DNA of 64,000 nucleotides from Spirochaetota bacterium (lineage in GTDB: Bacteria > Spirochaetota > UBA4802 > JAFGJZ01), in NCBI GenBank assembly GCA_016934935.1, contig JAFGRW010000028.1, positions 1 to 64,000 of the forward strand. The letters are read 5' to 3'. The notes below the pieces were generated by a model. It was not told the DNA's origin and did not search any database. It was given only the letters and a program-made list of their open reading frames with translations. Shown here piece by piece: positions 53,980 to 63,362 of the stretch (position 1 is the first letter of the stretch; each line of letters opens with the position of its first letter). Both the position numbers and the translations under genes were made by a program.

Positions 53980-55917
53980 ATGAGCAAAATAATTGGAATT
54001 GACTTGGGAACAACAAATTCATGTGTTGCAGTTATGCAGGGCGGAGAGCCGGTAGTTATACAAAACTCAGAAGGCCAGCGGACAACACCTTCCATTGTCG
54101 CCTATACTGAAAAAGGAGAACGTCTTGTAGGGCAGGTTGCGAAAAACCAGATTATAACAAACCCTGAGAATACTATTCGCTCGGCAAAACGCTTTATGGG
54201 GCGCAAATATGGCGAGGTTACCGATGAAAGAAAATATGTTCCTTACGATCTTAGTGATGATTCTGCCGGCGGTATAAAAATAAAAACAGTTGCTGGTGAA
54301 TTTTCGCCTCAGGAAATTTCTGCGCGAATTCTACAAAAGATGAAACAGACCGCAGAAGAGTTTCTTGGAGAGACAGTAAGTAAGGCTGTTATTACGGTAC
54401 CTGCCTACTTTAATGACGCACAACGACAGGCAACCAAAGATGCTGGAAAAATTGCCGGTCTTGAAGTAGAGCGTATTATTAACGAGCCAACAGCGGCTGC
54501 ACTTGCTTATGGACTTGAAAAAACTAACCATAATCAGAAAGTTGCAGTTTACGATTTGGGTGGCGGTACTTTCGATATTTCAGTTCTTGAACTTGGTGAC
54601 GGAGTATTTGAGGTTAAGTCAACTAATGGTAATACCCACCTTGGCGGTGACGACTTTGACCTTGCTGTTATGGAATGGCTTATCGAAGAGTTTAAGCGAC
54701 AGACAGGTATTGATGTATCGAAAGATAAAATGGCTCTACAACGTCTTAAGGAAGGAGCTGAAAAGGCTAAAATTGAACTTTCAACAAAGATGGAAACTGA
54801 GATTAATATCCCGTTCCTGACAGCTGATGCTTCTGGTCCAAAACACCTAGTTATGACTTTGACCAGATCAAAATTCAACCAGATGACAGAAAACCTTGTA
54901 GCTGCCACAAAGGAACCTTGCGAGCAGGCCCTTCGAGATGCCGGTATAACTGCGGCAGATATTGACGAGGTTATTCTTGTTGGTGGTTCTACCCGTATCC
55001 CTGCAGTACAAGAGCTTGTAAAAGACCTTTTTGGTCGCGATCCTCACAGAGGAGTTAATCCTGACGAGGTTGTTGCAATAGGTGCAGCAGTACAGGGAGG
55101 GGTGCTTTCAGGTGATGTAAACGATGTATTATTACTTGATGTTACACCCCTTTCTCTTGGAATAGAGACTCTTGGTGGAGTTATGACAAAGCTTATTGAG
55201 CGAAACACAACAATTCCAACTAAGAAGAGTCAGGTTTTTTCCACTGCAGCAGACAATCAACCGGCGGTTACTGTACATGTCCTTCAGGGTGAGCGTGAAC
55301 TCGCTTCACAGAACAGAACTTTAGGACGATTTGAGCTTACTGATATACCTCCTGCGCCTCGTGGAGTTCCACAGATTGAGGTATCTTTTGATATTGACGC
55401 CAACGGTATTGTACACGTATCTGCAAAAGATCTGGGAACCGGAAAAGAACAGAAGATCCGGATAGAGTCATCAAGTGGTTTATCTGAAGATGAGATAAAT
55501 AAAATGGTTAAGGATGCCGAGTCTCATGCTTCCGAAGACAAAAAAGCCAAAGAACTAATTGAAGCTAAAAATGAATCTGATACTCTTATATATTCATTGG
55601 AGAAGCTTTTAAAAGACAATGCTGACAAGGTTGAAGAATCCGAAAAGATGAAGATCGAATCAGAAATTGAAAAGCTGAAAAGTGCTATGGCTGGGTCGGA
55701 TGTTGAAGCTATTAAAGCTGCCAAATCTGCTGTAGAGCAGAGTTCTCATCAGTTTGCGCAAAGAATTTATCAGCAGGCAGGAGCAGGCCAGCCGGGAGCA
55801 GGTTCGGCACAGGCTGAGCCGGAAGCCCAGGGCGGTGGAGAAACTCAAAATGATTCTCAATCTCAGGGTAATGTTTATGATGCTGATTACGAAGTTGTTG
55901 ATGATGATAAGAAGTAA
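53980..55917 (+). CDS. dnaK: Chaperone DnaK (Hsp70)
   Basis: 645 residues. ATPase domain: [32 protein letters not shown] and [13 protein letters not shown]. Substrate domain begins near [17 protein letters not shown]. The C-terminal lid and Gly/Gln-rich tail end in EVVDDDKK, the EEVD-like bacterial end. It works with GrpE and DnaJ encoded alongside. AAGAGG precedes the ATG. Confidence 0.98.
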   Translation: MSKIIGIDLGTTNSCVAVMQGGEPVVIQNSEGQRTTPSIVAYTEKGERLVGQVAKNQIITNPENTIRSAKRFMGRKYGEVTDERKYVPYDLSDDSAGGIKIKTVAGEFSPQEISARILQKMKQTAEEFLGETVSKAVITVPAYFNDAQRQATKDAGKIAGLEVERIINEPTAAALAYGLEKTNHNQKVAVYDLGGGTFDISVLELGDGVFEVKSTNGNTHLGGDDFDLAVMEWLIEEFKRQTGIDVSKDKMALQRLKEGAEKAKIELSTKMETEINIPFLTADASGPKHLVMTLTRSKFNQMTENLVAATKEPCEQALRDAGITAADIDEVILVGGSTRIPAVQELVKDLFGRDPHRGVNPDEVVAIGAAVQGGVLSGDVNDVLLLDVTPLSLGIETLGGVMTKLIERNTTIPTKKSQVFSTAADNQPAVTVHVLQGERELASQNRTLGRFELTDIPPAPRGVPQIEVSFDIDANGIVHVSAKDLGTGKEQKIRIESSSGLSEDEINKMVKDAESHASEDKKAKELIEAKNESDTLIYSLEKLLKDNADKVEESEKMKIESEIEKLKSAMAGSDVEAIKAAKSAVEQSSHQFAQRIYQQAGAGQPGAGSAQAEPEAQGGGETQNDSQSQGNVYDADYEVVDDDKK

Positions 55918-55926
55918 ATAATTTAT

Positions 55927-55960
55927 GGGGCAAAATCCATTAACCGATTTTGCCCCATTT
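55927..55960 (+). terminator. Terminator after dnaK
   Basis: An 11-bp perfect stem GGGGCAAAATC/GATTTTGCCCC with an 8-nt loop and following ATTTT lies 9 bp after the dnaK stop. It would separate hrcA-grpE-dnaK from dnaJ, at least in part. Confidence 0.88.
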
Positions 55961-56416
55961 TAAAAAATTATGATATACTATCTCTCTATTTGAATGAATA
56001 ATGAAATTCGTATCTGTTATTTCGTATGGTTTTGTGTTGTGTGATTCAAAGTTTGATTCTGGTATTTTAAAAATTGTTTGCCGTTTATGCCATATAATTT
56101 AATGGCGGGTGTAAGAAACTTGACAAATAGCCGGTTTTAAAAAGTACCTGTTAGGGAGAAGAAAATGCCGGTATTGGATTAGCTTTATAAAAGTTAAATT
56201 TATATTTGCAGAATATCTGATTGCAGGCTTTAAACAAATAAATATGATTATAATTTTCCTGATAGTTGATTTTCTTCAGAATTATATTGGAAAAAGTTTT
56301 TAGGTGAACTTTGGTTGCAAAAAAAAAGTATCCATTTGATTTTGTGTGAAGAGTAATTTAAGGGATTATTACAGAAATTTGATATACAATACCCTGTTGT
56401 TATAAGTGAGGTAATT
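55961..56416. other. Long dnaK-dnaJ spacer
   Basis: About 450 bp without a credible gene. It contains a perfect TTGACA (56120-56125) but only a poor -10 (AGTACC at 17 bp), a TATAAT (56093-56098) without a clear -35, and a six-codon mini-frame behind AGGGAGA near 56164. dnaJ is probably transcribed from within this spacer. No second CIRCE is seen. Confidence 0.5.
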
Positions 56417-57532
56417 TTGGCTTCTAAAAGAGACTATTATGAAATTCTGGGCGTTTCCAAGAGTGCCGGTGAAGATGAGATTAAAAAAGCTTATCGTAAA
56501 CTTGCATTGCAGTATCACCCGGATCGCAATAAAGGCAATAAAGAGGCTGAAGAGAAGTTTAAAGAGGCGACTGAAGCTTATGAGGTTTTACGTGATTCAA
56601 AAAAAAGATCCCAATATGATAAATTTGGTCATGAAGGAGTAGGTGGATTTGAAGGATTCGGTCGCGGTGCTTACTCTGATTTCTCTGATATTTTCGGAGA
56701 TTTTGATCTGGGAGATATCTTTGAAGGTTTTTTTGGCGGAGGTGCTTTCGGAGGTCGTTCAGGTTCGACTCGCAGGACACAGCGTGGAGCCGATATTCAA
56801 TACGATCTTAGTTTAACTCTTGAGGAATCAGCTGTTGGACATGAAGTCCAAATCGAAATTCCACGACATGAACATTGTGAAACCTGTTCCGGCTCAGGTT
56901 CTGCTCCTGGTTCAAAATCGGCAACATGTCCGGTCTGTAATGGAACTGGACAGGTCCGTCAGACACAGGGCTTCTTCTCTGTAACACAGACTTGCTATAA
57001 GTGTAAAGGAGAGGGCAAGATTATTGCAAATCCTTGCAAAACCTGTAACGGAACGGGCTTAAAAGTACAAAAACGCAAGATCACTGTTAAAGTTCCACCT
57101 GGAGTAGAGTCGGGTTCCCGCCTTAAAATAAGCGGAGAAGGTGAGCAAAGCAGTGGCGGGGGTGTACGCGGCGATCTTTATGTTTTGCTCCATATTCGTA
57201 AACATGAGCTTTTTGAAAGACATGGAAGTGATCTGTTGATTGATGTTTCAATATCGATACCTTTGGCCTGTCTTGGCGGAGAAATTCTGGTGGATACAAT
57301 ATATGGCAAAAAAATAAAACTTAAGGTTCCTGCCGGTACGTCTAGCGGACAGATATTCCGTTTAAAAGGACAGGGATTACCGTATCTCGGTTCTTACGGC
57401 AAGGGTGATCAACATGTGAGGGTAAACATCGATATACCTAAAAAATTGTCGGCCCGTCAAAAAGAGCTGCTTAAAGAATTTGCCAAAATAAGTGGAGAAG
57501 CATTTGATCAGTCGAGACCATTTTACAAATAG
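56417..57532 (+). CDS. dnaJ: Chaperone DnaJ (Hsp40)
   Basis: 371 residues from a TTG start ([11 protein letters not shown]). J domain with HPD (LQYHPDRNK); Gly/Phe-rich linker (about 75-120); four zinc motifs [24 protein letters not shown] and CKTCNGTG; C-terminal substrate domains. Delivers clients to DnaK. GTGAGG lies before the start. The long spacer and terminator upstream make its regulation partly separate from dnaK. Confidence 0.97.
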   Translation: MASKRDYYEILGVSKSAGEDEIKKAYRKLALQYHPDRNKGNKEAEEKFKEATEAYEVLRDSKKRSQYDKFGHEGVGGFEGFGRGAYSDFSDIFGDFDLGDIFEGFFGGGAFGGRSGSTRRTQRGADIQYDLSLTLEESAVGHEVQIEIPRHEHCETCSGSGSAPGSKSATCPVCNGTGQVRQTQGFFSVTQTCYKCKGEGKIIANPCKTCNGTGLKVQKRKITVKVPPGVESGSRLKISGEGEQSSGGGVRGDLYVLLHIRKHELFERHGSDLLIDVSISIPLACLGGEILVDTIYGKKIKLKVPAGTSSGQIFRLKGQGLPYLGSYGKGDQHVRVNIDIPKKLSARQKELLKEFAKISGEAFDQSRPFYK

Positions 57533-57568
57533 GTCTCGGCAGTAGTTTTTTTACATGAAAATTATTAG

Positions 57569-58156
57569 TCAATTTGATAAAGAGTTATCTATAGCATAGA
57601 GTATATCATCACGCCCGGTTTTTTTTAAAGCCGAAGTTGTAAATATATATTTTTTGTCAAGGCCGGTTGCTTTCAATATTAGATCTATTTGCCTTATCTG
57701 CTGAGACTTTGAAAGCTTATCAGCCTTGGTAAGGGTAAGAGCCGCGGGAACTCCGTTTTTTGCAAGAAGATCCAGAAAGAAGAATTCATCTTCACCCGGA
57801 ATTCTTCTAATATCCGCCAGCAGAAAAAGAATCTTAATGTTTTTCCTGCGTTCTTCAATGTACTGCCTTAAGAGTTTTTGGAACTCTTTTTTAACATTTA
57901 TAGGAACTTTCGCAAAACCATAACCGGGCATATCAACTATATGAAATTTTTTGTTTATCAAAAAGTAGTTTAACATTTTTGTCATGCCTGGAGTACGACC
58001 GGTCTTGACAAGATTTTTTCTGTTAAGCAGCATGTTTATCAGCGATGATTTTCCGCTGTTTGATTTTCCCAAAAATGCGTACTCCGGTAAATTTTTATCC
58101 GGATAGTTACTACCGACAACAGATTTAACAAATTCGCTCGATTGGATCGTTAACAT
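57569..58156 (-). CDS. engB: Ribosome-biogenesis GTPase EngB/YsxC
   Basis: 195 residues. G1 GKSNSGKSS, G2 region TGRTPGMT, G3 DMPGYG, G4 TKAD (LTLTKADKL) and G5 TSAL. Needed for 50S subunit assembly. It overlaps the upstream RimI-like gene by 32 bp on the same strand, so the two are co-translated. Confidence 0.95.
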   Translation of the reverse strand: MLTIQSSEFVKSVVGSNYPDKNLPEYAFLGKSNSGKSSLINMLLNRKNLVKTGRTPGMTKMLNYFLINKKFHIVDMPGYGFAKVPINVKKEFQKLLRQYIEERRKNIKILFLLADIRRIPGEDEFFFLDLLAKNGVPAALTLTKADKLSKSQQIRQIDLILKATGLDKKYIFTTSALKKTGRDDILYAIDNSLSN

Positions 58157-58598
58157 AGGATATCCTTTTTTGAAGTATCAACGCGTCAGAGTCCCCGTAG
58201 TATTTTTTCCTTTGTCCAACTTGAATAAAGTTGTTTTTTTTATAAAAATTGATTGCGGGACGATTATTCTCGTTAACTTCCAAAAAAACCGCGTGCACGG
58301 TCTGGTCAATACATATTTTATAAATACAATTTAGAAGATTTTGAGCAATACCTTGACGGCGATAATCTTTGCTTACGGTAATACGGTGGATTTCGCATTC
58401 TCCAAGAATAAGGCGTGCGATTATATATCCGGTTACATTGTTGTCCAGGTCGATATTGCAGTAAAAGAGGGAATCTTCAATGAATAACTCATTTAGTAAC
58501 GAGTTTTGGTTATATGGGGAACTGTAATTTTCAATTTCAAGTTGATAAATGCTATTTATCTGTTCTCTATTTGCTTTTGTTATTTTCAATATGATCAC
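58125..58598 (-). CDS. RimI-like N-acetyltransferase (GNAT)
   Basis: 157 residues. GNAT acetyl-CoA motif: ITVSKDYRRQGIAQNLLN. The following FLEVNENNRPAINFYKKNNFIQVGQRKKYY is typical of RimI, which acetylates ribosomal protein S18. A RimI role is likely but not certain. It overlaps engB. The 369-bp region upstream (58599-58967) is AT-rich and shows no gene or clear structure. Confidence 0.85.
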   Translation of the reverse strand: MIILKITKANREQINSIYQLEIENYSSPYNQNSLLNELFIEDSLFYCNIDLDNNVTGYIIARLILGECEIHRITVSKDYRRQGIAQNLLNCIYKICIDQTVHAVFLEVNENNRPAINFYKKNNFIQVGQRKKYYGDSDALILQKRISYVNDPIERIC

Positions 58599-58967
58599 CT
58601 TATCGGATTTTTTCCTGTTTTAAGATAATTTAGAAACATAATATGATATTATTGGCAATTGTATTTAAATCGCTATTAAATTATTTTTCCCAAGTTTCTC
58701 GTTGATAGACAAATTATCATAAGCGAACTAGTTAAAAAGTTAATTATCAGAGATTACCGTAAGTTTTATAGATTTTTAGATCAAAATATTGTTTAACCTT
58801 CAATATTTTATAAAATTTCATGATCAATAAATGTTAAAAATATCTTCTTTACTAAATAAATGTTATAACAGATAAGGATTAAGTAAGTTTTTACAACATA
58901 GCAACAAGCAATATTAACCAAATTATAAATAAAATCTTATTGTTAACATAAAAGTCAAAAAAATAAT

Positions 58968-61454
58968 ATGATATTTAGATACTACCGTAAACTTATTACT
59001 GCCTTTCTTATAGGGATTGTATATCAGGCAAATTTATTCGCATTGGATGCTGAACAGCAAAAGATGCTTATTCTGACCGGCAACTCTCCGGTTCATGCCG
59101 GGAGAGGTTTTACTGGTGTTACAGACAAGTACATTAATGGTATTATGTATAATCCTGCCTCAATTGGTGATGAGGTTTCGACCTCATATTCTGTTAATTA
59201 TTCGGGATATTTTGACGGTTTTTCTTATCCTTCGTTTGTAGCGGTTGTTCCAAACAGGTATTTCAAAACCGGATTTGAATATTCCATGCTTGATGACCAT
59301 GACACGGATCATATTGATACTCATATTCTTAGGCTGAATGTAGGTAATTATATCGGAAATGGTTATTATCTTGGCTTTGGTTTATCTTATTATTATCTGG
59401 ATATCGAGTCTTCAGCGTCACATTTTGGTTTTACAACCGGATTGCAAAAACAGCTTCACTATAGCTATACATTTAGTAGAAATTTTGGAATATATGATAT
59501 ACAGACTGGAATAATCCTTTCTCCAGGTTCCTTTATCGGGACCGACAATAATGAGTATACCTCATTTACCAATTCAACTCTGGGATACAGTTTCCAGTTC
59601 TTCAGGTCTGATCCGGTAGATATCCGTTTTTTACACGAAGTCTCTGTGACTGTTGACTATTTTCAATTGCCATTCAAATTTGGGATTGAGTCTAATCTGT
59701 TCAATAACTATTTTTTACGTACTGGAATGGTCTATCCTGACGCATATGGATATGGAGATTTTACAATCGGTGCTGGTTATGCTCTGACACGTAAAGACAT
59801 TACGGGACGTATTGATTATGCTCTTGTCCATAAAGAAAAAAATGATTTTAGCAATTATCTTGGAATTACGTTCTCATTTAGCTCAAAACTCAGTGATGAC
59901 GATGATTTACGCATTAGATTAAAAGAGAGCAATTTCTCTCCAAACGGTGATTCAGTTAAAGATACTATCACAGTACAGTTTGATCAATACAGCAATATAA
60001 AAAGTTGGGAACTCTCTATTCTTGACCGAAGTGGTAAAAAAGTTAGACAGGTCGATTACAGAACAACTGGACAAAATACAATAATTGAAAGGGTTCTTGC
60101 AACTGAAGCATCTTTTCAGTTACCTGAGCAGTATATCTGGGATGGACGTAATAACAGTGGAGAAATCTGTGCAGATGGTCTTTATTATGCGGAATTGACT
60201 GTTGTCACCGATAACGGCCGAAGGATTACAAAGCGTACCGGGACATTTGTGCTCGATAATGTTAAACCTGAGGCAAAAGTGCAAATTAATGAGAGTATAT
60301 TTGTTCATGATTCCAACGATTTTATTATCGAACACATCGTGCTACCGGGTACCGGGGTTGATGATAATTGGGTAGGGTCAATTATTAGGAAATCTGATAA
60401 CAAGGTTGTACGCAGTTTTAATTGGAAAGGAAAAGATTTGCCTGACAGAATGGTCTGGGACGGTATGGACAATTCAGGTAGCCTTGTTGAAGAAGGTGTC
60501 TATATGTACCGGCTTAAAGGTGAAGATCTGGCTGGTAACAGTATTAAAAGAGAGATAGACTCTATTCTTGTTGTAGCTAAAATAATGCGTGTAGATATGG
60601 TTAGTCTGAAAGATAATTACTCAAAAAAAGATAAACATGCGGAATTTGTTTTATATATGCCTCGACGTGATCTGATAAGCCGTTATGAGATAAATATTAT
60701 TGATAATAATGGTGAAACTGTCTCAAATATTCGTGATCACGATAATGTTGAGTATTTACGTTATAATTTTGATGAAAATCTTGGCGATGGCCAATATAAA
60801 TATTTCTTGAAAGTATATTACAGTACTGGTGATAACCCGGAATCAACTGTAAAAATTTTCAATTTAGACACAACCGATCCTGTTGTAACCGTCAATAATT
60901 ATGAGATTGTGCGTAAGGAGAGTTTCGAATTAGCATTACGTCTTTATTTCAATGGGAAAGATAAAGATGAAGTCGGGAAATACACTGTTAATGTGTATAA
61001 TAAGAATAAACTTATAGGTCAGTATTCAAGAATTGGCGCATTACCTGATTATGTTGATGTTCCAGTAAGTAATACTACCGAACCTTCTTCTTTATTAACA
61101 TACAGTTGCAAATTTCATGATAAGTCCGGCAATATAACAACTGTGAATGGAAAGGGGCCTTATCTTGAACCTGATCGTATTAATACAGAATCTATAAGTT
61201 ACAGAATTAATTTAAAATTTAACAGTGATGGAAGCATAAGCGAATTGTCCAAAAGCCATCTTGCAATATTACTAAATGACCTTGATCGAAGGTCAATAAA
61301 AATTTCAGGTTTATCCATTTTGATAAAGAACGAGTCAAACTCTAAGGTTGTTTACCAGTACGTAAAATATCTGATAAAAATGAGAGGGTATGAGGTCGAT
61401 ATAAAAATTATATCCAGTGACAGAAATATTTTTATTGCTGAAACGAAATTATGA
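58968..61454 (+). CDS. Hybrid outer-membrane barrel / FlgD-like Ig protein
   Basis: 828 residues. Signal peptide (about 1-26). A PorV/UPF0164-like N-terminal region (about 40-310: GRGFTGVTDKYINGIMYNPASIG and many aromatic strands) forms a probable barrel. Then come Ig-like units: LKESNFSPNGDSVKDTITVQF with YIWDGRNNSGEICADGLYYAEL (about 318-430), and MVWDGMDNSGSLVEEGVYMYRL (about 495-530), followed by further beta modules. A C-terminal segment near 745-828 vaguely resembles OmpA. No clear Shine-Dalgarno precedes the ATG. Likely a surface scaffold or export-linked barrel; function unknown. Confidence 0.75.
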   Translation: MIFRYYRKLITAFLIGIVYQANLFALDAEQQKMLILTGNSPVHAGRGFTGVTDKYINGIMYNPASIGDEVSTSYSVNYSGYFDGFSYPSFVAVVPNRYFKTGFEYSMLDDHDTDHIDTHILRLNVGNYIGNGYYLGFGLSYYYLDIESSASHFGFTTGLQKQLHYSYTFSRNFGIYDIQTGIILSPGSFIGTDNNEYTSFTNSTLGYSFQFFRSDPVDIRFLHEVSVTVDYFQLPFKFGIESNLFNNYFLRTGMVYPDAYGYGDFTIGAGYALTRKDITGRIDYALVHKEKNDFSNYLGITFSFSSKLSDDDDLRIRLKESNFSPNGDSVKDTITVQFDQYSNIKSWELSILDRSGKKVRQVDYRTTGQNTIIERVLATEASFQLPEQYIWDGRNNSGEICADGLYYAELTVVTDNGRRITKRTGTFVLDNVKPEAKVQINESIFVHDSNDFIIEHIVLPGTGVDDNWVGSIIRKSDNKVVRSFNWKGKDLPDRMVWDGMDNSGSLVEEGVYMYRLKGEDLAGNSIKREIDSILVVAKIMRVDMVSLKDNYSKKDKHAEFVLYMPRRDLISRYEINIIDNNGETVSNIRDHDNVEYLRYNFDENLGDGQYKYFLKVYYSTGDNPESTVKIFNLDTTDPVVTVNNYEIVRKESFELALRLYFNGKDKDEVGKYTVNVYNKNKLIGQYSRIGALPDYVDVPVSNTTEPSSLLTYSCKFHDKSGNITTVNGKGPYLEPDRINTESISYRINLKFNSDGSISELSKSHLAILLNDLDRRSIKISGLSILIKNESNSKVVYQYVKYLIKMRGYEVDIKIISSDRNIFIAETKL

Positions 61455-62263
61455 TACGTATCTGCTACAGTGATCTTGACGGAACCTTTCTTGACCATTT
61501 AAGCTATTCGTATAAACTTTCCCTGTCTGGGTACTCATTGTTGTTAGATAGAAATATCCCCTTGGTTTTCGTTTCGAGTAAAACTTTTGTTGAAATTGAG
61601 CAACTTGAATTTATGTTGAATTCCAGATCACCATTTATTTTTGAAAATGGTGCGGGTGTGGCTTTCGCGGATGATTCAGGCAAGTATAGTTATAAGCTTT
61701 TATCAAATTTTAATAGTTCTAAACTTGACCTGGTTAAAGAGAGTTTGAAGCAAGCTGCAAAAGAAACAGTTTTCTTTGATGAGATTAGTCCAGAGCATCT
61801 TGCTGAAATTAGCGGTTTATCCCTTGATAGAGCACGTTTGTCATTATCGCGTATTGCAACACTTCCATTTTATATTAACGGTTCGTCTTTCTCTTTCGAA
61901 GAAATCAGAAAGATTGTTTTGCCGTTTGATATGGAAATTACAAAAGGTGGCCGTTTTTATCACTTAGTTCCTGTTGGTTGTTCCAAGGGAATTGCTTTGA
62001 AGTATATTGATGACTACTATAAAAAAAAGTGTAACGATTCCGTTGTTACGATGGGAGTAGGAGATTCATTAAACGATATTCCTATGCTTGAAATGGTGGA
62101 CTATCCTTTTTTGTTATTTAAACATGACGGAACCTGTCTTACCGATACAAAATACAGGATAATTGAAAAACCTGGTCCAGCAGGTTTTTCTGAAGCAATA
62201 CAACAATTTTGTCTGGATACAGATACCATTAATATAAATTGTGAATCTTCGGAGGAGATATGA
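61451..62263 (+). CDS. HAD-IIB phosphatase, mannosyl-3-phosphoglycerate phosphatase-like
   Basis: 270 residues. HAD motif I: YSDLDGTFLD (nucleophile Asp8, acid/base Asp10). Motif II: FVSSKTF. MPGP-type FENGAGVAF. Motif IV: GVGDSLNDIPML. Family enzymes release the sugar glycerate from its 3-phosphate, giving mannosyl- or glucosylglycerate, compatible solutes. The synthase partner is not here. It overlaps the upstream barrel gene by 4 bp and the next membrane gene by 4 bp. Confidence 0.85.
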   Translation: MIRICYSDLDGTFLDHLSYSYKLSLSGYSLLLDRNIPLVFVSSKTFVEIEQLEFMLNSRSPFIFENGAGVAFADDSGKYSYKLLSNFNSSKLDLVKESLKQAAKETVFFDEISPEHLAEISGLSLDRARLSLSRIATLPFYINGSSFSFEEIRKIVLPFDMEITKGGRFYHLVPVGCSKGIALKYIDDYYKKKCNDSVVTMGVGDSLNDIPMLEMVDYPFLLFKHDGTCLTDTKYRIIEKPGPAGFSEAIQQFCLDTDTININCESSEEI

Positions 62264-62715
62264 GTAACGCTTTAGGCCTATTTTTTGATGTATTTAAAGG
62301 AATATTTGATTTTATAATGCGTATTTTTTCGGCTCTTTTAAATTGGTTTATGGAGCTAGTTATATGGGAAAGACTGATAATAATGAATTTTATTACGGCG
62401 TTTTTTGCTGTTTTGCTTCCAGTAGCAAAGTTCTATATACTGGACTTCTGGTATGGCATAAGCAATCCGCTTGCTATTAATTTGATTGGGCTTGTATTTG
62501 TAATGTTTGCCACTGTTTTTTTCCCGTTTTTTCTCACCATGTTGGTGCGTGTAGCATTGAATGTTCTTTATATCGTTCACCTGTTAATTATTGTTTTGAG
62601 TGGCTCACTTACACACGCCCCTGATTATAATTATTCTATAGGTATGCTTTTAAATTTCTTTGCTCCTTTAGTTTTTATTGTTTTGTCATTACTTTCATAC
62701 AGAGATCGAAAATAG
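62260..62715 (+). CDS. Unknown polytopic membrane protein
   Basis: 151 residues, mostly hydrophobic, with about four to five helices and a central acidic/basic break. CGGAGGAG lies upstream of the ATG. 4-bp overlap with the phosphatase gene and 2 bp to the next gene suggest a single operon from 58968 to 63362. I recognise no family. Confidence 0.7.
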   Translation: MSNALGLFFDVFKGIFDFIMRIFSALLNWFMELVIWERLIIMNFITAFFAVLLPVAKFYILDFWYGISNPLAINLIGLVFVMFATVFFPFFLTMLVRVALNVLYIVHLLIIVLSGSLTHAPDYNYSIGMLLNFFAPLVFIVLSLLSYRDRK

Positions 62716-62717
62716 AG

Positions 62718-63362
62718 ATGTTTATCGACTGGATTGGTTATTTCGCCTCAGTTTTAATTGCTTTGTCTCTTATGATGAGTTCACATATAAAGTTGCGCTG
62801 GCTGAATATGGCGGGTGCATTTACTATGGTCGTATACGGTATTTTGATAGAATCGTTGCCAATAATATTGGTGAATGCGTTTATTATTTTTACAAATATT
62901 TATTATCTTTTGCAACTTTACCGTACAAAGACATACCTTAAAATTCTACAAACAAATGGTGAATCAGCATATTTAAAATACTTTATTGACTATTATAAAG
63001 ACGATATAAGAAAAAATTTTCCTGAGTTTGATTTTAAAATTTCAAAAAAGGATCTATTATATTTTTTGATAAGAGATTGCTCTGTAACAGGATTACTTGT
63101 GTTAAGGCCGTCTGGACGAAAGCTGGTAGTGCGATTGGATTACGTTACAGTGGGGTATCGTGATTTAAAACTGGCTTGGTATTTGTACTATACCTGGAGC
63201 AGAAACCTGCAGTGTTGTGGTTATACACATTTTGTGTATAGGGTTAAATCCGAGATACATTATCGCTATTTAAAGAAGATGGGTTTCCGTCAAAACGGTA
63301 AGCTATCGGGGAGTGAATATGAACTCCCCGTGGGATTAATTCGTCTTAATCATGACAGCTGA
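62718..63362 (+). CDS. YgjV-like membrane protein with C-terminal cytosolic domain
   Basis: 214 residues. Three N-terminal helices (about 1-75: IGYFASVLIALSLMMSSHIKLRWLN and MVVYGILIESLPIILVNAFIIFTNIYYL) resemble the YgjV inner-membrane family. The C-terminal 130 residues contain GNAT-like elements (LVLRPSGRKLVVRLDYVTVGYRDL and YLKKMGFRQNGKL), including a helix-strand end usual in acetyltransferases, without a clear acetyl-CoA P-loop. It ends in a 17-bp convergent overlap with galM. Confidence 0.6.
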   Translation: MFIDWIGYFASVLIALSLMMSSHIKLRWLNMAGAFTMVVYGILIESLPIILVNAFIIFTNIYYLLQLYRTKTYLKILQTNGESAYLKYFIDYYKDDIRKNFPEFDFKISKKDLLYFLIRDCSVTGLLVLRPSGRKLVVRLDYVTVGYRDLKLAWYLYYTWSRNLQCCGYTHFVYRVKSEIHYRYLKKMGFRQNGKLSGSEYELPVGLIRLNHDS

